A DNA stretch of 9,057 bases from an uncultured bacterium (GCA_903943625.1 CAJAPL010000137.1:1-9057); one strand, 5' to 3'. Numbered from the stretch's first letter, positions 1-8,914 are shown. Made by a program: numbers and translations. Notes: generated by a model not told the origin, from the letters alone.

Positions 1-1
1 A

Positions 2-838
2 AAAAAATCTATCCCTTTTTTTATCATATCTTGACCAAAGAATATAGGTAAAACATCTTGTATTATAGATCTTGTAAAAGGGTATTTGAATAATTTTTTT
101 GTTCAGGATTTTTTGTATATAAAAGATTTGACTGACGTGATTGGTATTCATAATTTAAAGGTAAGAACTCCCAAAGAAAATGATAAACATTTCCTTGATG
201 TCGCTGAATGAGAAATATATGAAGATATAGGCGTTAGAGATATAAATCTACGACTCCAACAGTCTAAAATATGACCATTTAAGGCCGTGCTTTTGGAGAA
301 TATAGAAAGAATGGTCCCTGAGGCGGCAAACGCTTTTCTAAAAACTTGCGAAGAACCATTGCCTTGAAGGATAATATTTGCCACGACTTCACATCAATCA
401 CAATTATTGGATACTATAATATCTAGATCAATACTCATAAAATTTCAGGAACTGAGTAATGATGAAATGCTACAATTTATGTCTTCTAACTGATATTTCC
501 AGTGAGATGATAGTTTTGCTAAATTTGTCTGTAATATGGCGATGTGAAGACCATGAGTAGTTGTGAAACTTGATGAAATATTCTCTAATAATGATGGATT
601 AAGGCAAGACTTTATAAAACTTGTGGATATTTTGCGTTCTAAAAAATCTATTTTTTATGCCCAGGACATACTTAAGAATCTAAATAATCATGGTTATATA
701 GATTCTTTTATTGATTGATGGATCTCTTATTGCGTCGAGAATGATATGTTTAACCAGGCTCAAAGATGGCTTAAAGTCAAAAAAATGATTAAAAATAACG
801 TGGGAATAGAAAACTTAATTCTGTATGGTGTGTTGTAA
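2..838 (+). CDS. holB: DNA polymerase III subunit delta' (clamp-loader AAA+ protein), 5' end outside window
   Basis: Clamp-loader subunit that helps load the sliding clamp during replication. The frame is open from base 2 to TAA at 836-838 (278 visible residues) once its nine TGA codons are read as Gly. Seen: Walker A G-P-K-N-I-G-K-T-S at visible residues 11-19, whose first Gly is a TGA; a degenerate Walker B region (LLENIERM) followed by the typical delta'/gamma stretch ANAFLKTCEEP; and a sensor-1 and SR region (FATTS...IISRS). The Cys4 zinc module common after Walker A is absent. Walker A lies only about ten residues from the window edge, so only a short N-terminus is missing. One CGA (251-253, visible residue 84) lies in the helix before the Walker B strand, where Trp would fit. 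It converges on dtd. A DnaX-like AAA+ protein is the alternative, but the short C-terminal part favours delta'. Confidence 0.85.
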
Positions 839-886
839 TTCAATCATCCAAAAAATTTATACTTCGCTTATTTTTTGGCGGTTGAA
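839..886. terminator. Inverted repeat filling the holB/dtd convergent gap, probable bidirectional terminator
   Basis: A perfect 9-bp stem, CCAAAAAAT (848-856) with ATTTTTTGG (870-878), encloses a 13-nt loop. An outer TTCAA/TTGAA pairing (839-843 with 882-886) is separated from it by a small internal loop. The structure starts on the base after the holB stop and ends on the base before the dtd stop. A-run and T-run within the stem let it act on either strand. It is AT-rich, so strength is uncertain. Confidence 0.55.
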
Positions 887-1339
887 TTAATATTCTAACA
901 TTATATTTATCGGCCCGTCATTTTGACTATCTACCAACATCATAGCCCCAAATTCTCAGGTCTGTACCGGAATTAATTGTTGCTTGATTTTTTCGATAAG
1001 ATATTCATAAATTTTATTAGCATCGTCATATCATGCACTATCTGTGAAATCTAATTTAGTCCCTTTTTTGTTTGATCAATAGAGGGTGAAATTGGATATT
1101 AGTAAAATCTGACCATTGATGTCTATTATAGATTGATCTATTTTGTGGGTTTTTGGATTGTGAAAAAACTTTGTAGATCAGACTTTATTTATAAATTTAT
1201 CTATTTTTTCTGGATAATCATTTATATCTTCTCTACTTATTCAAACATATATTAGAAGTCATTTATTTATCTTATTTGTAATATTTTTTTCTACTATATT
1301 TACACAAGCCTGGTTTACTACTTGAATGAGAAACTTCAT
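887..1339 (-). CDS. dtd: D-aminoacyl-tRNA deacylase
   Basis: Hydrolyses D-aminoacyl-tRNAs, and in the known family also Gly mischarged on tRNA-Ala, as chiral proofreading in the cytoplasm. The 150 residues match the family's usual length of about 145-150. Seen: N-terminus MKFLIQVVNQACV, as in DTD proteins (IQRVxxASV); SNFTL at residues 82-86 in place of the SQFTL motif; and NDGP at 140-143, which carries the Gly-cis-Pro element of the active site. Six of its Gly codons are TGA, so the gene is unreadable under the standard code. It contains no CGN codon. The ATG at 1337-1339 gives the family-typical N-terminus, and no Shine-Dalgarno sequence precedes it. It begins 22 bp after the metG stop, so the two are probably co-transcribed. 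Confidence 0.93.
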
Positions 1340-1361
1340 GATAAATGTCGTAATATAAAAT

Positions 1362-2939
1362 TTACTCTTTTTTCTGATATATTATCACTGGATTTAAGTT
1401 TACGTCAAAACTATCTAGATCAAATATTTCTTTAAACAGTTGTTTATCTTCTATGTTTTTGGCAGTATCTATTTTGTCTAGATCTTGGTTTCAAAATATT
1501 TCTTGAATCTTTTTGAATCCGTTGATAAGTATCGGGGAGCTTAATAGGGACAGGTTTTTAACTATATATAAGAGAAATTGTAAATCTGAAATAGCTTCGT
1601 CTTTTGTAATATCATCTTTGTATTTTCTCCGTGGTTCGGCTTTGGTTATAAATTCATTGGCTTTCTGAACCAATCTATACCAATCTTGTAGATATCATTG
1701 TATGTCGGCTTTTTCTAGATAATTTTTTTCTAAAAAATGTCAGTCAAATCATCATTCAAAAAGGGTTGTTAGTTTGTTGTCTTCGTCTCTAAATTCTTCT
1801 AATTTTATTTTACTGATTTTTCATTCTTTGACGCCGTATTTTGCACATAAACTTGTCACTCTGTTTACAAGATTGCCTCGTCATCAGATGAGCATGCTAT
1901 CATATATGTTATCTAGTCTTTCTGTGGAAAAATCTCAGTCGCTATTTAGAGCAACATCATAGAGTAGTTGAAAACAAAATCAGTCTCTCTCTGTCGTCTC
2001 TAATACATCTAAAGGATCTACTACATTGCCCGTAGACTTACTCATTCTAGCTCAATTTAAAGTCAAAAATCAGTGAACCAATAACTTTTTTGGTAGTTGG
2101 ATATTTGCTGATAAAAGCATTGCTGGTCGAAATGCTGCATGAAACCTAAGAATATCTTTTCATATCAAATGTATATCTGCTGGTCGGGTTTCTTGGAATT
2201 TTTTTTCATCGCTCCCATATCATTGTCATGTGATGTAATTTGATAATGCGTCACATCGTACATACATTACATGTTCTGGGTCATCCGGGACTGGTATCCC
2301 TCGTGGTAAGGTTTCTCTAGGACGGGAGAAGCTTATATCTTGAGCATTTTTCAATCGTTCTAATATTTCATTTTTTCTAGTTTCTGGATAGATATCATAA
2401 GTTTTATCTGAAATAAGTTTAATTATTTGATCTTTATACTTTGATAATTTAAAAAAATAATTTTCTTCTTCTATAATTTCAATATCTAGTGTCGGATGAT
2501 CAGGACATTTTTTATCTATTAATTCTTTTTCTGTAATGAACTTTTCACATCATGCACAATACAGTCATTGATATTTTTTTTTGTAAATATCATCGGCTTG
2601 CACTAGTTTACTTCGTAGTTTTTGCGCTCATGGATAATGCAATTTAGTATCGGAAGTCCTGATAAAAGTATCATAAGAAATTGATAATTTTTTATAAAGT
2701 TCTTCAAATACTCAAACATTGGTATTTAAAAAATTCATAATTTCTTTTCATTCTTTTTGTGCAGTTCTCCAGTTTTTTGTTCAATGTTCGTCTGTCCCTG
2801 TTTGAAAAACCACATCTTTCCCAATCATTCTATACATCCTAGCTAGAGCATCGGCTTGTACAATTTCCAAAGCATGTCACATATGTGGTCTTGCATTTGG
2901 ATAAGCGATTGCTGTAGTAATATAGAATCTCTTTGTCAT
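1362..2939 (-). CDS. metG: Methionyl-tRNA synthetase
   Basis: Charges tRNA-Met with methionine (class I synthetase). It has 525 residues with TGA = Gly and stops at TAA 1362-1364. Seen in order: HIGH-type motif HMGH (19-22), whose Gly is a TGA; a single zinc knuckle C128/C131...C145/H148, as in the Thermus-type enzymes; the ISR-like SFSR; WGIPVP and YVWxDAL blocks; KDILRFHA; a KMSKS variant RMSKS (298-302); and a C-terminal helical anticodon domain. No C-terminal EMAPII-like dimer domain is present. Eight CGA/CGG codons occur, at residues 109, 195, 213, 228, 252, 271, 354 and 437. Those at 213 (xGIPVP), 228 (YVxxDAL), 252 (xPAD), 271 (xPAML) and 437 (EPx) fall on classical Trp positions, whereas SFSR uses CGT and RMSKS uses AGA. 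The gene lies 62 bp downstream of the lipoprotein gene and just upstream of dtd. Confidence 0.95.
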
Positions 2940-2942
2940 TGT

Positions 2943-2948
2943 ATTATA
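2943..2948 (-). promoter_or_regulatory. Possible -10 box of metG
   Basis: On the minus strand TATAAT lies four bases before the metG ATG, so transcription would begin at or just inside the start codon (a leaderless or nearly leaderless mRNA). No good -35 is seen at 17 bp, and the region is very AT-rich, so chance is a real alternative. Confidence 0.25.
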
Positions 2949-3001
2949 TAACGATTTAAATTGTTCTTTATTAATATTGATTTATTTTATAATATGCAAG
3001 T

Positions 3002-4258
3002 TTAATATCCACTTATACTATCGGTATCGCAATGTTCAGGATCGTTTATACATTTATCTAACGCTGTTGCTCTTTCGGCTCTTTTCTGAGCAAATTTCAT
3101 TGTAGCTTCAAATGTTGCATCTGTAATCTTTGAAACCGTACTTCCGAATACTGGCACATATTCCGTAACGGCAGTTAATCCGTTTTGTAGGAGCACTGCT
3201 CATTTCAAAACTTTTGCTTTATCAGCGGTGATTTTTCATTGAGCGACTAGAGTATCAAAACCATCCATTTTACCGTAAATAGCATTTACTTTATCGTAAG
3301 CCCCCTTGAGTTTATTATATTTTTCTTGTACTGCGGCATATTCTTCGGATGCTTTGTCGTATTTATCTTTCATCCATTCTAGATTTTTTAAACTTCGTTT
3401 GAGTTTATCTCATCAATTTTCTTTTATCCAATCAGCTGCTTTTTCTTTCATGGCATCTGTAACTGCATCTTGTCCTTGTTGAGCAAGGTCCGTCATCTGA
3501 TCTTTGACTGCATCTACAAGTGCGTTTGCATCTTCATCAGCTTGTTTCATCATCTTTTGTTTATCTGCAATAGATTTCATTTTATCTAACATTGTAATTA
3601 TGTCTGCATTCGGATTAGTCGTTCTGAATTTGTTATATTCCTTTGCAATTGAATTTTGAACATCAGCATCATCTACATCTTCCATTATTTTTTCTCTTTG
3701 CTCCTTTATGTAATTAGATTTTTCTGTTGCAGATAAGAATGGAAAGAGAGCTTTTTTGGATTCCATTGTTTTTTGTAGCTTAGCTTTTAGTTCTGCATTA
3801 TCTGGATCATTTTTGATTTGATCTGTTAAATCGTCTATCGTCTGATCTTTCATTATTAATGCATTTGCAGAGCGAAATGTTTCATTACATTCTTGGTATC
3901 TATCTTTTCATTTTAATTTATCACATCATTTAGGATCATCGTTGGAACTAATTACTTCAAATATACAATCTGCCTTGGTATATGACATTTCTCATCATTT
4001 AATTTTGTTACATATATTATAATCTCATAATTTTGCTGCAACCATCATATAGCACTTATCTCTTGGAGGATTAGATCAGTATTCTTTGAACTCTTTTCAA
4101 GAAATTTTGTTACATTGAGCTGGATCTCATGAGCTTACGGCTTCTGCTTGATAACAATGTTTACTATCTGGAGAATCTTCACATGGGTCTTCGTCTCGAC
4201 ATCAAGCTAAGAATATTAAAGAAAAGATAGACAATAAAAGTAATATTTTTTTAGTCAT
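3002..4258 (-). CDS. Cys-rich N-terminal repeat lipoprotein with long helical domain, function unknown
   Basis: I do not recognise the function. It has 418 residues with TGA = Gly. Residues 1-19 are a lipoprotein signal peptide: MTKK, a hydrophobic run, then lipobox L-A-G-C with C20 as the lipidated Cys. The lipobox Gly is a TGA, so the signal exists only in the recoded reading. Residues 20-125 are Cys-rich with an imperfect repeat built on CNKISG (49-54), CNKIKG (83-88) and CDKLKG (112-117), each followed by a basic or polar stretch and a second Cys (69, 98, 124). Residues about 137-300 are highly charged and predicted helical or coiled-coil (rich in K, D, A, Q), with a TGA-TGA Gly pair near 282-283. 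A less charged segment (about 345-375) precedes the C-terminal CINDPEHC. CGA codons lie at residues 21 and 288. It is likely anchored on the outer face of the cell membrane. Its stop is 62 bp before metG. Confidence 0.8.
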
Positions 4259-4342
4259 CTCAAATAATAAAATATTAAAATCAAAATCAGATTTATTTAA
4301 GTCTGTACAAAAATCAATAAAGATTTTTTGCAAAAATAGTTT

Positions 4343-4378
4343 TTTGTCACATAATTACAAAATTATCGTATAGACAAA
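4343..4378. repeat. Imperfect palindrome upstream of the 4390 promoter, possible operator
   Basis: ATAATT (4351-4356) pairs with AATTAT (4361-4366) around ACAA, flanked by TTTGTC (4343-4348) and GACAAA (4373-4378) with unequal spacers. It overlaps the place a -35 would occupy and lies between the divergent lipoprotein and small-ORF starts, so a regulator site is conceivable. AT-rich composition makes chance pairing plausible. Confidence 0.25.
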
Positions 4379-4386
4379 TGTAGAAA

Positions 4387-4395
4387 TGTTATAAT
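4387..4395 (+). promoter_or_regulatory. Extended -10 promoter element
   Basis: TGTTATAAT has the TGn extension plus a perfect TATAAT at 4390-4395. TAGACA at 4371-4376 resembles a -35, but the 13-bp spacer is too short, so the extended -10 would have to do the work. The predicted start near 4402 would give a transcript of about 250 nt through the small ORF to the terminator at 4617-4655. Confidence 0.4.
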
Positions 4396-4428
4396 GAAAC
4401 ATTTTTTATACCCCTTTCTAGTAAAATA

Positions 4429-4578
4429 ATGAATAATTTTAAATTCAATCACTTATCAATTGTTACGCTTGAAACACCAGTGAATGCGTGAATGTTTTGT
4501 GATTGGACAAAAGATTATGGATTTATAATAGGGAGGATAAAAGGAATTAGAAATGTAAAATTTAGGATGCTGAGTTAG
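4429..4578 (+). CDS. Possible small protein or leader gene, perhaps frameshifted near its 3' end
   Basis: Not recognised. ATG at 4429 opens 49 codons (one TGA read as Gly) ending in TAG at 4576-4578: MNNFKFNHLSIVTLE, then VNAGMFCDWTKDYGF and IIGRIKGIRNVKF. The neighbouring +1 frame from about 4559 to TAA 4613-4615 reads protein-like (GCGVSRINIKEVLLIE) and stops two bases before the terminator stem. A +1 shift between 4559 and 4575 would therefore join them into a product of about 61 residues. It could be a short gene with an indel or sequencing error, a pseudogene, a leader peptide, or non-coding RNA. Support is the promoter-like element before it and the terminator after it. It lies in the otherwise gene-free 4259-4673 stretch. 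Confidence 0.3.
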
Positions 4579-4616
4579 CAGAATAAATATAAAAGAAGTA
4601 CTTTTAATTGAATAAG

Positions 4617-4655
4617 CCTCTCTATGTGTAATTGCTAGAGGGGTTTTATTTTATT
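4617..4655 (+). terminator. Rho-independent terminator upstream of the MFS gene
   Basis: CCTCTCTA (4617-4624) pairs with TAGAGGGG (4636-4643), eight pairs with one G-U, around an 11-nt loop, followed by TTTTATTTTATTT. It ends about 19 bp before the transporter start, so it either closes the small transcription unit or attenuates expression of the transporter. Confidence 0.75.
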
Positions 4656-4673
4656 TAGAAGTAATGATACAAA

Positions 4674-5855
4674 ATGCGGAAATTGAATGTTAGGAAAAAT
4701 ATAATAAGATATTATATAATTAGTTTTTTATCGGGGTTGATATTTTCTATACCTATTATAGTGTTGTTTCGGAGAGAAAATGGTTTGAATATGTTTCAGA
4801 TAACATTTTTGCAATCATTATTCGCGATAGTCGTTGTTATATTGGAGGTCCCCACTTGATATATAGCCGATGTTGTTGGTAGGAAAAAATCTATTATCAT
4901 ATCTTTGTTTTTTCATTTTGTATGATATGCGATATACTGATTTGGAAGTAGCTTCTGATGATTTTTGATAGCAGAAATTTTTTTTGCCTTTGCTGTATCG
5001 TTTTTGTCATGAGCCGAAGATGCATTCATTTATGACTCACTCAAACAAATTGGAGAAGAAAGAAAATATAAGAAAGTCATCGGTAATGCTGTTGCCTTCT
5101 CAATGTTGGCCGTAGCTATATCTAGTATATCTTGACCTTTTTTGGTAAATATATGATATAGACCATTGATATGGCTTAGTGTCCCTTTTATGTTTGTTGC
5201 GTTTATCCTATCTTTCTGATTGATGGAACCAAAAAGAGTAAGAGTCGTAATAGAAAAAAATTATGTTTCAGATTTATGGAAGGCTCTTAAATTTGTGTTT
5301 CAAAATAATGCCAAACTTAAACGATTGATAATATATTTCGGTATAATTAATGGTATAAATTCTGCAGCATTGCGGTTTTACCAGCCATATTTTCAAATAT
5401 CTAGCCTAAATATTATATATTTTGGTATTATATTTGCATCGTTCCAAATATTTACTGCTCTTGTTTCTAAGACATCTCATAATATAGAGAATATTTTGTG
5501 AAAAAAATCTTCACTTATTATTATAGCTATATTGGTTGTTGTGAGTTATTTTTTGATGGGGAATATAGTTTTTGCTTTCTCATTTGGATTTGCATACTTG
5601 CAACAATTTGTAAGATGATTCAATAAGGTCTTAGCCTCAGATTATATCAATCAAGAAGTATGATCTGGATATAGAGCGACTATATTATCTATAAACAGCT
5701 TATTTAGTAGATTAATCTACGCTTCTCTTATCCCGCTAATTGGTTATATGGCAGATTTGAGAGGAATATTATATTCATTGAATGTGTTATGAATTTTGGC
5801 TTTGGTATTTTGATGATGGATATTGATAATATTGTATAGAAAAAAGGTGTTGTAA
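4674..5855 (+). CDS. Major facilitator superfamily (MFS) transporter
   Basis: Integral membrane secondary transporter; substrate not deducible. It has 393 residues with TGA = Gly, close to the usual MFS length of about 400, with roughly 12 hydrophobic segments. Seen: EVPTG then the loop 2-3 motif A, GYIADVVGRKK (62-72), and SGAEDAFIYDSL (112-123), a block common in bacterial MFS proteins of this kind. The family-typical QPYF follows residue 234. CGG or CGA codons at residues 2, 33, 217 and 234 lie in or next to membrane segments, where Trp is far more natural than Arg (for example A-L-x-F-Y-Q-P-Y at 232-239). ATG at 4674 is the only ATG that keeps the first membrane segment, and it has at best a weak AGAAG 12 bases upstream. 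No clear promoter lies between it and the terminator at 4617-4655. It converges on the RuBisCO operon. Confidence 0.88.
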
Positions 5856-5893
5856 AAAAAATCCCGCATGTGAATTTTTGGCGGGATTTTTTT
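5856..5893. terminator. Bidirectional terminator between the MFS gene and AMP phosphorylase
   Basis: ATCCCGC (5861-5867) pairs perfectly with GCGGGAT (5881-5887) around a 13-nt loop. An A run precedes the stem and a T run follows it, so it works for both strands. It lies just after the MFS stop (5853-5855) and just past the AMP phosphorylase stop (5906-5908), serving both convergent units. Confidence 0.85.
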
Positions 5894-5905
5894 AATAACA
5901 AAAAT

Positions 5906-7411
5906 TTATTTTATTTCATACATTTTTTTTCCTTTCAACATTTCCAATGCCATCTTGATTTTACTTTCTTCGTTTGCATACATTACATAAATGATATCAG
6001 TCTTTTTTACTTTATCGCCTATTTTTTTGAGTAGATATAATCATGCTTCTTCTTCTATCGGGGATCATAATGTTCTAGTTGTAGAGTTTATAAGGTGCAA
6101 ATCTATAGCTGTTACCTTTCAGTCTTTTTCTGCTTTGACTTCTTTTTTAAATTCTCATAACTTAATGTCTTCAGACTTTATATTTGGATTTTTTCATCAT
6201 TGTGCTTTTATTATTTGTTGCATCTTCTTCCATGCTTTCCCAGATTTTAATTGCTGATAAGCCATTTCGTATGCTTCTTTTCATTTTGCTAATCATACAA
6301 CTTCTATTAATTTACTTGATAGATATACTGCTTTGTTTTGTAGATCCATGGGTCTTAGTTCGTGTTGTTGCAGAACTCTGAGAACTTCTCTTACTTGCAG
6401 ATGTGGTCAAATTCATGCTCAGATAGGTTGACTTGCTTTTGTGATTTCTACATGGACTTTCATTCAGAGTCTTTTGCCAACGTATTCATATCTTTTTTTT
6501 AATCGATTTGCTGTTTTCATGTCTGGGACTTTTGCCGTTGGTCAGATTGGTATATCTATAAGAGAATGATTGATTCACATTGCGTATTTCTTTGCCATAA
6601 TACTTACGACTGTCCTTGAATATGATTGCATACTGAGAGGATAAGCTACCTTGATAAGCTGTTCATCTGCCGGTGCAAGATCAAGTCATCATCATCGTAC
6701 TAGGCAACAATTTTGTTTTTTTACAAGGTTTTCGATTTCTTCTTTGCTAAATGATATATCCATAAGTACATTTACACATTCTCATGTTGCTGCTGGCGTT
6801 GTAATGGATTTGGAAAATGTTTTGGGCATTTTGATTCATAAGGAACTTAGAAGGGGAATCATAATCATAGTTGTTTCATTACCTGGGATTCATCACATAC
6901 AGTGCTTATCGGCTACAACTCATTTAAATTTTAGCATTTCTCATGTTTCGGCCATGGCTTTTGCCATCATGTACATTTCCTCATCACTAGATTTATAGAA
7001 AAATCATAATGCTGAAAAATACGTAGTTAGTGTATCCGTAAAACGGTTTGTAGATATATCTTTCATAATAGCCAAAATTTCCTGGTAATTTAATTTAACT
7101 CACTTTAAGGCTTTTTTGAGAGCATCTAACGCTTCTCTGTTGGTTTGTGCAAAACGCACAGCAACTCTTGCTCCTGGTTCAATATTATATTTTTCGCTAA
7201 TGTCTTTTGTAATCCCTATTTCGTGGTGATTTATATACCTATGAGTTAAGGTTACATCAAAAATAAATTCTTCTCATTTGTATAATACAGATACCTTGTC
7301 CATAGAACTTATACCATATTCTCGAGCTTGTTCTTCGTTAAGCACTATTGCTAATTCTTCTCCTTCCTGGATGTCAATTAATTTTGTTTTGACGTGAAAT
7401 ACTTCAGACAT
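5906..7411 (-). CDS. deoA: AMP phosphorylase (archaeal type)
   Basis: Converts AMP (and other NMPs) plus phosphate to free base plus ribose-1,5-bisphosphate, the first step of the AMP pathway that feeds RuBisCO. The 501 residues are close to the roughly 503 of archaeal enzymes and longer than thymidine phosphorylases of about 440; the extra N-terminal domain of about 85 residues is present. Seen: TDTLTTYF (125-132), KHCMGGIPGNET (169-180, phosphate and sugar site), PKTFSKSITT (196-205), a VWGGGLDLAPADE-type block (238-250), SIMAKKYAMG (270-279), IDIPIGP (285-291) and QPIGAGIGP (328-336). About 26 Gly codons are TGA, three of them in a row (6686-6694). CGA at residue 239 replaces the Trp of the archaeal LVWGG block; CGA at 30 and 303 is ambiguous. 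The gene starts 42 bp after the RuBisCO stop, probably the last gene of the operon, and runs into the terminator at 5856-5893. Confidence 0.95.
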
Positions 7412-7453
7412 AAATTTTATTTAAAAATTAAAATTTTTATTTTTTATTAGAGC

Positions 7454-8914
7454 CTAATTAGACTCTCTCCTTGCTGCATGCCTAATTTCTTTGTTGTCTT
7501 TTTTCTCAAAGAATTCAATTGCTTCAGCCAATTCTGCGTGATCTTTTGCATATTCATGTATATCTATTGATTGTTTATAGGCCTCACATGATTGTACTAG
7601 GGCTGTGGCTCATTTTTTGGTGCCTCATGGATGCGCATGACAACCAGCTCACATTGTTGTTATAAAATCAACGTTTCACATCACATCTATAAATGGTTTT
7701 AGTAAAGTAGGATTTAGTCATCATGATATTATAGGACAGCATTTTTTGAGTCATCTTCGAGAATCGTCATCTAATGTTACGTGTTGATGATGATCTTCTT
7801 GAACTTCTTTTATCCAATCTTCATCGTGTTCAGATATTGTTCATCGCGACTGCTCAAATATGTGTCATGGGGCTTGCAATCAGAAAATGTTATGAGCTGA
7901 TGTTACGTCTTCTTCTGGGGTCCCAGCCATTTTACCTACTCATGCTGTACCAGTATGTATTCATGATGCTCAAGCTAGTCTGGCAAACTTGGAAAGTACC
8001 AAAACTGTGTATCAAATTGGATTTTCTGGTCTTGTAAAAGCGCCGTGTCAAGCTCTATGAAAGTGTATAAATACATCTGGATATTTTCTTCTGAGTGTCT
8101 GTACTGCCATCCAACCTGCTGTTGTTCAATCTATTAGGAAGGCATATGATCATTTTTCCATTCATACATTTACTATCATTTCACATCTAGCAATCATTGT
8201 ATCATAATCTGGAGATGAAACATTGAATGAATGCACTTTCTTGTGTCATGTTTCTTTAACCGCTTTTGCCATAGCTTCTTTGATATTAATCACCATTTTG
8301 TCGTATGGACAGAAGTCTTGATCTGCTTGAGGTTCGTCATTTTTTACAAAATCGCCTCATCATACTCGGAAATCATAAGCAACTTCTGCATATTCTGCAG
8401 ATGTTAATCCCATTTTGGGTTTTACTATTGTTCATAGTATCGGTCTATCATAAACGTTTAAATATTCTCTCATGTCGTCTAGAGTATAACTAGGTCAGTC
8501 GTATTGTTCTATCATTGCCGGAGGAAATCGTACATCTAGAAGTTTAAGTGCATTGATTTCTTTCATTCAAAAAACGTTTCATGCAATATAAGTCAAAATA
8601 TTCTGAACATTTCATCATCTATCAAATAATCTTCGAGGATAAGCTATCCATACAAGATTTTTTTCTAAATCGATTTTGTAAACTAGTGCGTTTAAAAGTC
8701 TAGAGTAAGCTGTTTCTGTCTGCACCGCAAAATTTGTACCAGTGCTAGACTCTGCGGATACTTCACATGCTGCTTGTAAGATGTTTAATTTTCCGCCGGG
8801 GATAAGATGAAAACACGCAAGCATATAATCACCGTTTTTTGGATCTTTTAGATCCATATTGATATATGCTACTTGGTGAGAATTGAGAGTTTGGATAAGT
8901 TCTTGGATTGTCAT
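7454..8914 (-). CDS. rbcL: Ribulose-1,5-bisphosphate carboxylase/oxygenase, form II/III large subunit
   Basis: Carboxylates ribulose-1,5-bisphosphate to two 3-phosphoglycerate. It has 486 residues with TGA = Gly and stops at TAG. Catalytic elements are intact: AESSTGTN near the N-terminus, active-site lysine KPK (165-167), GGGDFVKNDEPQ with the carbamylated K191 plus D193 and E194, HRAGHGA (286-292), loop 6 GTAGVGKMAG with K328, and ISGG (396-399). The C-terminal block ITTMGAGCHAHPGGTKKGA resembles the Methanococcoides burtonii enzyme, which places it in form II/III. Residues about 345-380 form an insertion where that enzyme carries its assembly domain. About 27 Gly codons are TGA, none in the first 99 codons. 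All five CGA codons (94, 129, 183, 357, 386) sit where relatives have Trp. No small subunit, activase or phosphoribulokinase is seen. It lies 55 bp downstream of the putative R15P isomerase gene. Confidence 0.97.

Noticed and set aside
148..384. Minus-strand 78-codon ORF opposite holB
   Set aside because: It overlaps the conserved ANAFLKTCEEP region of delta' on the other strand and shows no family motif.
1774..1962. Plus-strand 62-codon ORF opposite metG
   Set aside because: Lies within the recoded MetRS helical domain; a shadow frame.
4553..4558. Start-stop minimal ORF ATGTAA preceded by GGGAGG
   Set aside because: GGGAGG is 16 bases upstream, longer than normal spacing, and both fall inside the better-supported small ORF; likely coincidence.
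4259..4673. tRNA or known structured RNA in the gene-free stretch
   Set aside because: No cloverleaf, T-loop GTTC motif or recognisable riboswitch core was seen; only the promoter, palindrome, small ORF and terminator listed.
5991..6998. Several plus-strand ORFs of 65-115 codons opposite AMP phosphorylase
   Set aside because: They are antisense shadows; the minus strand here encodes a fully conserved enzyme once TGA is read as Gly. The products are low-complexity hydrophobic or His/Ser-rich strings without family motifs.
7422..7439. AT-only palindrome TAAAAATT/AATTTTTA between the RuBisCO and AMP phosphorylase genes as a terminator
   Set aside because: Loop of two bases, no GC pairs and no separate T run; such palindromes are expected by chance at this composition, and the two genes are more likely one operon.
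7774..8493. Plus-strand ORFs of 62-87 codons opposite RuBisCO
   Set aside because: Antisense shadows of conserved RuBisCO blocks, including the K191/D193/E194 region; no coding signal of their own.
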